From Flammula alnicola (taxonomy: Eukaryota > Basidiomycota > Agaricomycetes > Agaricales > Strophariaceae): 64,000 nt of DNA. Below the pieces are notes generated by a model, which was given only the letters and a program-made list of their open reading frames with translations, did not search any database and was not told the DNA's origin. The stretch lies in contig JADNRV010000127.1 of assembly GCA_015499995.1 (NCBI GenBank), positions 62,001 through 126,000 on the forward strand, given 5' to 3'. This document shows, piece by piece, positions 57,463 through 64,000 of the stretch; the first letter of the stretch is position 1; every line of letters begins with the position of its first letter. Made by a program: the position numbers and the translations under genes.

Positions 57463-58109
57463 CGACCGCGGCATCGTCCTCCCCGCCCCCAGCCTCCTCT
57501 GCGGCGATGTCGAGCACGAACGACTTTCGTTCTGGCTCATACAGCCCCCACACGGTCTCGACGCGTGTCCATGACCCGCAACCTCTCTCCTCTCAATCCG
57601 CTGCCTCCGCTCCGGCAACCTCCAGCATGAACGAGCTTGATGCTCACTCCTGCGGCCACCTCGCCGCATCCACAACTGCCGCGTCCATCCTCGCCCCCAG
57701 CCCCATCGCCTTCACCCATCGCCCACTTCCCTCGACGATAAATCCCCGATGCCCCAGGTGCATCGTCGGCCACCCCACGATGCTGCCGTTCCCTCTGCCG
57801 CTTGCTAACGGCCACCACCTCGCGCAACACCAACCCACCCAACCGGACGCGACCTCGTCACAGTCCACCTCGACCTCTCCATCAAGCCACCACCACAGTC
57901 CCAACCCCACCTTCTCGTACCATCGCCAGCGGTCCGTCTCTGCGGGTGTTCGTAAAATCCGACCGTGACGGTGAGCGACTGCAACGGCCAGTGACTGCGA
58001 TGGCAAGCGACGGCGATGACAAGTAGCAATGACAGCAAAGGGGTGGGCGGGTGCAGTGACGGCGAGGCGAGGCGACAGCAGGACGACGCGGCCGCCGCTG
58101 CTGCAACGA

Positions 58110-58320
58110 CGTCGCGGGTGCATTGACGACGAGCCGACAACATCGACGACGAGCCCGCGATGTCATGGGGCTCATCGACCCCGCGGATACATCGACAACG
58201 AGCCCGTCGACGTCGCAGGTGCATCGACCCCGCGGATGCATCGACGACGAGCCCACGACGCCGCGGGTGCATCGAAGACGACCCCACGACGCCGCAGGTC
58301 CGACCTGCCCGCCATCGCAA
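58110..58320. repeat. Minisatellite with GACGACGAGCC-type units
   Basis: Irregular units combine GGGTGCATCGA, CGACGAGCCC and ACGCCGC words. Several frames are open on both strands because of composition. Confidence 0.75.
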
Positions 58321-58565
58321 TCCCGATCCCATCCACCACTGGCTTGAGGCGACGACCACTTAATTGTGGTTCCGTACCTCGTCACTGTAGCGACACACCG
58401 GCATCGTTTGTCCTCGACGATTTGACACCGACAACGACCTCAACGGCGCCAACACCAACGCTACCAGTTACCCCGTTCCAACAACACCAGCATGATCAGC
58501 ACCTGCATACCACCACCTCCTCCCTGTGTTTCCGCGGGTTCAATGCCGTCACGGAGCATTGATCA

Positions 58566-59293
58566 ACTAGTCGCGAATATGGTTTTCCATCAGCAGCAGG
58601 AGGCGCTGAGGAAAAAACCGGCACGGAGCCGCATGTGGTCGCCTCCAGCTTTGGGAGCGCCGCTTGGCTCCAAGTCTCACCCGACGCCAGTACGCCATCC
58701 GCCGTGCCAATTCGCCTTCGCCGTCGCCTCTCTTTTCCTTTGAGAACAGCAACACCACCACCACTAGTATGACCAATAACAACTCTACGCCCTCAGTTGT
58801 CCTCTCGCCACCGCCCCCAAACGCCGATGCCCCCTCCGTCACAAATAACAACAGACAAACGACCATGTCGATCGCGTCAAAGAAGGACAAGGCGCTGGCG
58901 TTTCTCAAGTTCTCGAAGCGCATCCCGTGCTCGCCGCCCCCGGGTATGAGCAGCAGCCCCCGGGTACGAGCAGCAGTACTCCTTCAACAAGTTCTTCTGG
59001 CTCTGTGATTGTTATTGGCAACAGCATCAGTGTGAGTAGCAACGGCTCGGACGACGGCGACCTGCCCCCGCCCCTGCAGGAGGATGAGGGTATCTCCGTC
59101 TTGTGGAACTTCCAGGTGTGTCTTGCCCCCCTGGATGGTTTGTCAACAACTAACAAGTTGGTTGCATAGCATAATATTCATGTCGATGAAGGGTATGTGC
59201 TCCCTCGTTGTTTCTACTAGTCATTCCTACAAACCACCCCTGCTAACCCCCCACCGTAGATACGTCGGCATCCTGCGGTCGCCTCTCAGCTGA
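58566..59293 (+). pseudogene. Captured fragment of a PAK/Ste20-type kinase (CRIB domain)
   Basis: Plus-strand reading gives KKDKALAFLKFSKR, then after a one-base frame change GISVLWNFQ. Two canonical introns (59116-59169 and 59193-59259) join it to HNIHVDEG and YVGILRS. WNFQHNIHVDEGYVG is the Cdc42/Rac-interactive (CRIB) core of basidiomycete PAK kinases, where IS.PWNFQHNIHVDEGYVGLP is usual. The polyproline/Ser-rich lead-in also fits. The kinase domain is absent, the invariant ISxP proline is changed (VLW), and a stop follows soon after, so it is a non-functional piece. Introns are retained, so it was copied from DNA rather than mRNA. Confidence 0.75.
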
Positions 59294-60841
59294 CGGAGAG
59301 CGCGCTTCACCAAGCCCGTTGGACGCCCAGCTTTCGCCTCTTCCACATGTTGCTAGTGCCGTTGCAGGAGGATTCACTAGTAGCTTTGAGGGCATGATCT
59401 CGAGGCCTGTTGGGGCAGACCCAGCACTGGACGTCACTTTCAAGTCTCTTAGATACATAATGTAATTTGCTAGAACCTGTATATTAATCTAATTAATTAC
59501 ATTTCATATATTTTATACAAGTTGAACATTGAGTTCCTGAATAATTGGCCAAATTCAAGCAATATGCAACCTAGGATGTGTGCAACCTAGGACATGTGTA
59601 GGTTGACCCAAGTTGCTCTGGGATGGCCTGGGAAACTTGATCTTATCTAACTCATCATAGGTCCAAAAGTGGCCTCCCAGGAGTATCCAAGGTGCCCCAG
59701 GATGCCCTCAGAGCGCATTATAGTACCTCTTCCAGCCAATTTTTCCTGGGATGACCTGGGGCAAAAGTGTTTTTCCTGATGTTACAGAGGCTTTAGAGGC
59801 CGTAAATAGCAGCATAAGGAAAGGGCAAGAGGGAATGGTGGTGAATAACATGGCGCACATCGCGAGCGCTGCGGTCGATAACAAAATTCGTCATCATTAC
59901 CAAAAGAGGCAGTGAGCCACGGCTCAAGCCGAAGCCAGTCAGAGCTGAACTGTAGCCAAGTCAACACTACAGTGCCCATCACCACCTCGCATCACCTGGT
60001 TTGGCAGGGAACAAACAAAAACACACATTTGATAACTACATTTTCCCGGATACCCCAAATTTGTCAAAAACACCGGGAATGTGCTTAGATTCATGAGGGC
60101 AATCATTGGTGTGAATCTCAAGTCGATCGGACAAGTTTTCAAAATTCCGGCCTTAGAAAAGTGAAACAAACCCTAACCCTCTGTCACAACCTACTATATA
60201 AGGTATGTTACGGTCACGGTCACACTTACCCAAAGCTACCACCCAACCCTACAGAGCCGCCGGATCAGGCAGGAAAAGGGGATTTTTGGCCGAAAACCTC
60301 ATAAACATTGTTTCCTGCCTTTCTTCATCTTCTCTCCCTCAAATAATATAAAATTGGAGCCCTTTATTTTTTTTCCCAACCCCGAAAAAGTGAAACACCG
60401 TGGGAAAAAATGAGAAAACGCGTAAATCGCATTCTTTTCATGGGTTTCCTTCCTAAGAAAATCAGAAAAATTCTACAAAAAATTTCTCGGCACCAAACAG
60501 GAGGTGTTGGAGAGGTGGTGATGGGCACTGTACCCTTGACCTTGGCTAAAATGATGGTCGGCTCAGCTCGGCTCAAACTTGGCTCGGCTTGTTCGGCTTG
60601 CGGCTCCTGAGCCGAGCCGTGGCAACACTAACGCGACGCGACGGGGCACGTCCTAATTAGTAGCAACCTTCACCGGTAGTCGTATTTTTCTTTCTCCTCA
60701 GCCAATTTTGGATATTTTTGCAAAATAACCTATGATTCACGTGTCTATTACCTTTATTTACAAGAACTAGTCTTTTAAAGTGACGCTGGGAACATGGGAC
60801 ATCTGGTCGGACATGGGACATTTGGATCGTGCATAAAATGG

Positions 60842-60912
60842 ATTTTATTAAGATTTTTGCGAAAAGTTGTCACTTTTGAACTTTATCACATCCATCACGT
60901 GATGCTGGATGT
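60842..60912. repeat. Dispersed 70-bp repeat with palindromic core, copy 2
   Basis: Partner of 42425-42495. The GCGAAAAGTTG word and the CACGTG-centred palindrome (60889-60911) are conserved; bases between them have drifted. It lies about 200 bp outside the composite transposon. Confidence 0.7.
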
Positions 60913-62772
60913 TTTCAAAAACGTTTAAACTCTTTCACTCAAAACATCATCATCTCAGAATTGATGCAAACCCTCGTGTCTGTATTCTCTACAAAGCACC
61001 TCATTACACGCTTTTCAATCCCCGGGACAATTGTTGATCGAACACGGAACTACATGTCCCAGGAGGACACGTGAGACATGCCAAATATCCCGGTGGGGAT
61101 GGAGGTGCAGCTGTTGACGTTGAGGGTGGACGAGTGGTTCGGTCTCCTGAAAATCTTTATGTTCGCTTACTTTGACTGAAGCCCATCATGACGCCGGTTT
61201 AGCATGCACTGCATCACCCATCCTCGCGATCCGTCATATCCATGCCCTGAGTCCTGCAGAGTGTCAGCTATGCTCCACCAGACGAGGACGACCGTGGGGG
61301 ATATATCCGGTTCTCAACCACCTGGTGTCCCAACTGGTGTCGTAACTTTGGATCATGTGTGCTTCATGTTAATAAGGATACCATGGCGCGTACTCCTGCT
61401 TGCTCTAGCTGTGGCCGACGGTATTGACGCACCTTTTCTGTTTTCAAATTTCACTCGTCCTATTGGTCTGTACATTTTCCGGACCACTTGAAACGATATG
61501 GAAGGACATACATAGACGAGAAATGTAGTGCTGTCGGTCGAAGATCGATTCTCGATTGCATAGGTGCTTGGACTGGCTTGGCGACGATAGACTCGGAGAG
61601 GATATGCAAAAAGGTGGAAGGAGGAACAAAGAATGGTCAGGCTTCCTTGCTTTGAACAATTGATGGACGACTGAGGCCCAAGACGGCGAATTAGGTCTTA
61701 GCATGACGGAGACGAATAAAGGCATTCCGGAGCGCTCATTTTAAAATCCGCAATTCGGTTTAATACGTTGCTTCGAAACGTGTTTTTTTGTAACCGTTGC
61801 CTCCGAGCTCCTGGTGCTTCTGGGCTCGTATATTCGCGCAGGGTTGTCTTTTGCAGTGGACTGATTGTGAGTCGCAATACTGTTACTAAAACTGTCCACC
61901 CTTACTTACATAAATAAGTCCAGGTATTTGTATTTTTGCTACGCTCAAGCTTCTATCGCATCTATGTGAGGAATTTCTCCGTTATATGTGGATGGATCTC
62001 CGCCTTCTACTCAGTCTAACTGGTCGGGAGAGAGGACCGTGTAGCTGCATCCTTACGTTACATACGGCGTGATGGTGCCTGGTTCCACAGGTTAATGTTT
62101 GAGCTCTTAGAGGCCGGCTTCGACTTTCATGATAGTGGCGTCGTAAATGCTGTGGTCTTTAGTGCTCTTGAGAGGCATTACTATCACGAGCGTTCTATCC
62201 ACTAACCGCCGATATCTCATTTGGGCGGCACCTGCACACATCCTCTTCTCTTGAACTTTAAGTTTATGTAACGAGAACCCACTTTCCCACTCCGTGACGT
62301 GTATAACTTAATCCAGACTAAGCGTTTCAAGAGTTCAGGGTAAAGACGATGGCGGTGCAGGCCTTTAATGCAAAGCGGGTACCATTAGGGAAACTTCGAG
62401 GTTTGGGATTCAGAAAGATGTGCGTTCTAATACGCGATTTGCGATTGAGTAATGTACTTACTTATAATGCAGCTCACCAATGTGTTATATCAGAGAAATG
62501 GTACATCCGACCTTCCAGGAGGATGATATGATGTGGACGGTCAGTAGACCGCTCGTGGCTTGCCTTTGGCCCTTTAGAGATTTTTTTAGAGACCCGATAC
62601 GCCTCCATGGGGTAGCTTCCTCGGACAGCCCTGACCCGTCAAGCAGCGGTGATCAAAAGGACTTTTGGAAGAGGCGCTATATATACTCTCGCGGTTCCGC
62701 ATTCAAGCCGTCCTTTCCGGTTGTTCTCCCCTCAGGCCATTAAGGACCTCTGCGTCGACCTCTTGAATTATC
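60913..62772. other. Gene-poor region
   Basis: No recognised gene, RNA or repeat. Short ORFs on both strands have no family match. Confidence 0.45.
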
Positions 62773-64000
62773 ATGGCCTCTACAGATACGTTCACAAATG
62801 TTTCGACACCATTTGCGCCTGTATTCTGGGGTATGTGGTTTGTCTGAATCCTCCTTTCCCGCAACGGCAGCTAATCAGTCCGCTTGGTTGTTCAGGATTC
62901 GTTATATCACTTCTGTACGTCTAAAATTAAGCGCATATATTTGGGATTTGAATTTTCTGAATTCAACCGACGCAGGTTTGGTGGAGTGACTATCGTCCAA
63001 GCATACATTTACTTCCTTAACGCGAGGGATAGCTTGCTGGTTAGATCAATGGTACGCTCGACAGCTTTGCGTTTCGTCGAGGAGAGTGCTGATCAAGCAA
63101 AATTCGATATTAGGCGGCCGGAATGCTGTAAGTGTTAATTAATTATTGGCTGTCTTCTTCTGATCTACGTGCTGACACTTTCCTCAGAGTTCTCGACTTC
63201 GTGGATTCAGCGCTCGTGGCATCTTCGATTTATTACTACCTGGTTCGTTACTTGGTCATTCTCGCTAAGTCAGTTTGCTAATAAGTTTTTTTTAGATCCC
63301 TCATTTCGGCTCTGTGTCGCGGCTGGGCTTCTTACCTCCGTTAGTTTTGTGTTTTAACCGAAGCCAACGTATGCACGACTAACATCACTGTTGTATGAAG
63401 GGAACTGGCTGTTGAATGCCTTATCGCAACGATAATCACCACAATGTAGATTGTCCCGCTGTCAGCTAATCCCCTTTCAGAATCGCTTACACTGGGCCTG
63501 CATTTCTCTCAGATCACAGATGTATTTTGTGTACCAGCTTGTGGGAGGTATGTTCCAGAGCATCCTCCACATTATCTTGTTCTTACTGAGGATGTTTTCT
63601 AGCGAAAAGACTTGGGAAGGGTCATTGGTCCGTTATCGTAGGAATCGTGAGTTTTATCAGATCCACATTTTGCCTTCGCTCAAAAAGGAGTTAGTCCATA
63701 TTGAGCGCCCTTGCACTTGCTGGCGGAATAGGTGATTCACAGCTTTTTAACTCCATCTTAATGTTGCTAAATGATACTATAGCCTGTGTCGTAACGATGT
63801 ATCTATTTAAAGATGGTGTTCTTCAAGATAGGAACCGGACTTTCGAAGTAAAATACTCGAATGATAACTGTTGACCTATCCTGAACCCGTTCTTCCCTGT
63901 GGCGTAGATTTCTTTTGGAGTGTCGAAAGGATTCGGATCTGCGGCTGATATTGTGGCGACAATAGCTATGTGTTTGTTCCTCAATTCCGTACGAACAGGA
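62773..64000 (+). CDS. DUF6534-like membrane protein, partial or decaying, runs off the window
   Basis: Clear exons are 62773-62829 or 62830, 62896-62914 and 62976-63051, reading MASTDTFTNVS, then GFVISLLFGGVTIVQAYIYF. Further coding-like blocks follow in order: VLDFVDSALVASSIYYYLVR (about 63190-63250), an ITDVFCVP-like stretch near 63510, and NDTIACVVTMYLFKDG near 63770. These match the order of helices in the agaricomycete DUF6534 family of multi-pass membrane proteins. Not all splice junctions could be closed, so either introns were missed or the copy is damaged. Function unknown. Confidence 0.5.

Larger units (their letters stand above)
55195..59781. mobile_element. 4.6-kb TIR element with captured kinase fragment and hairpin array
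   Basis: The ends are inverted repeats matching at 26 of 27 positions (starting CATCAGGAAAAAC, then CTTTTGCCCCAGG), with further similarity (CCCAGGAAA). Both subterminal regions, about 55200-55460 and 59560-59770, are rich in CCTAGG, CCTGGG and GGTTGCTCT-type words, as in transposons with subterminal transposase-binding repeats. No TSD longer than TT is visible and no transposase is recognised, so the superfamily is open and it is probably non-autonomous. The interior holds hairpin array B, a low-complexity ORF (57234-57968), a minisatellite and a PAK-kinase CRIB fragment. Confidence 0.7.
45822..60630 (-). mobile_element. 14.8-kb composite hAT transposon with nested insertions
   Basis: The left end reads TAGTGTTGCCACGGCTC and the right end is its exact reverse complement, a 17-bp perfect terminal inverted repeat. 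Perfect 8-bp direct repeats ACGCGACG flank it at 45814-45821 and 60631-60638, the expected hAT signature. Both ends carry subterminal GCTCGGCTT-type words. Inside lies a hAT transposase gene on the minus strand (46348-54260). Nested within are a 616-bp MITE (47743-48358), about 3.7 kb of extra DNA in transposase intron 7 (48603-52323) and a 4.6-kb TIR element (55195-59781). Removing these leaves a host element of roughly 6 kb. Confidence 0.88.

Noticed and set aside
57234..57968. 244-aa Ser/Pro/Ala/His-rich ORF as a gene
   Set aside because: Low complexity, contains a 14-bp tandem repeat, and has no recognised domain or splice partners.
55195..59781. CACTA/EnSpm assignment of the TIR element
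   Set aside because: Subterminal repeats fit, but the termini are not CACTA-like, no 3-bp TSD is visible and no transposase is present.
60165..60185. AACCCTAACCCT, resembling a fungal telomere repeat
   Set aside because: Fewer than two full units in the middle of a transposon flank; not a telomere or a convincing interstitial telomere tract.

Overview
The window reads as nuclear DNA of a mushroom-forming basidiomycete (Agaricomycete-like). Most genes are split by roughly 45-65 nt GT-AG introns, and several families are typical of that group: a multi-pass 'IWRCWIIWDRNW' membrane protein, a DUF6534-like membrane protein, amplified F-box proteins, a stand-alone cellobiose-dehydrogenase-cytochrome-like secreted protein, an Ofd1/Tpa1 oxygenase and an Arb1-like RNAi factor. 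Most exon joins were set by hand, from splice signals plus frame closure. No rRNA, tRNA or CRISPR was recognised.

Layout. 1-3.25 kb: no intact gene, but F-box relics and a 164-bp hAT-type MITE with perfect TSDs. 3.25-6 kb: a multi-pass membrane protein (+) and a small secreted cytochrome-domain protein (-). 6-12.9 kb: gene-poor, degenerate DNA. 12.9-16.9 kb: a four-TM protein with a His-rich tail (+) and a single-chain nucleotidyltransferase/HEPN-like protein (-) flanked by ~350-bp direct repeats. 17.2-20.9 kb: two tandem F-box paralogues (-), one C-terminally truncated and one frameshifted. 21.2-29.9 kb: compact housekeeping block with a succinate-semialdehyde-dehydrogenase-like ALDH (+), FAH-family hydrolase (-), SIN-pathway Cdc14 homologue (+), Coa3 (-) and Nop13 (+). 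29.9-37.4 kb: gene-poor, with a 302-bp tandem duplication. 37.4-45 kb: Ofd1/Tpa1 (+), the intact third F-box paralogue (+) and an Arb1 homologue (+).

45.8-60.6 kb is one composite transposon of 14,809 bp, bounded by 17-bp perfect TIRs (start TAGTGTTGCC) and a perfect 8-bp TSD ACGCGACG. It carries a 14-exon hAT transposase gene (-) whose exons close in frame except for one extra base. Two further insertions lie inside introns of that gene: a 616-bp hAT-type MITE whose TSD duplicates a splice acceptor, and about 3.7 kb of satellite- and hairpin-rich DNA. A third, 4.6-kb TIR element sits near the right end and carries a spliced fragment of a PAK-type kinase (CRIB domain) plus an array of perfect hairpins. 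The two hairpin-rich segments share a 28-bp identical block and the same hairpin architecture, but with different, self-complementary stem sequences.

60.6-64 kb: gene-poor DNA ending in a DUF6534-like membrane protein gene that runs off the window or is decaying. The most unusual items are the hairpin-array family, the nested hAT composite with intron-targeted insertions, the captured CRIB fragment, and the fused MNT-HEPN-like protein between direct repeats.
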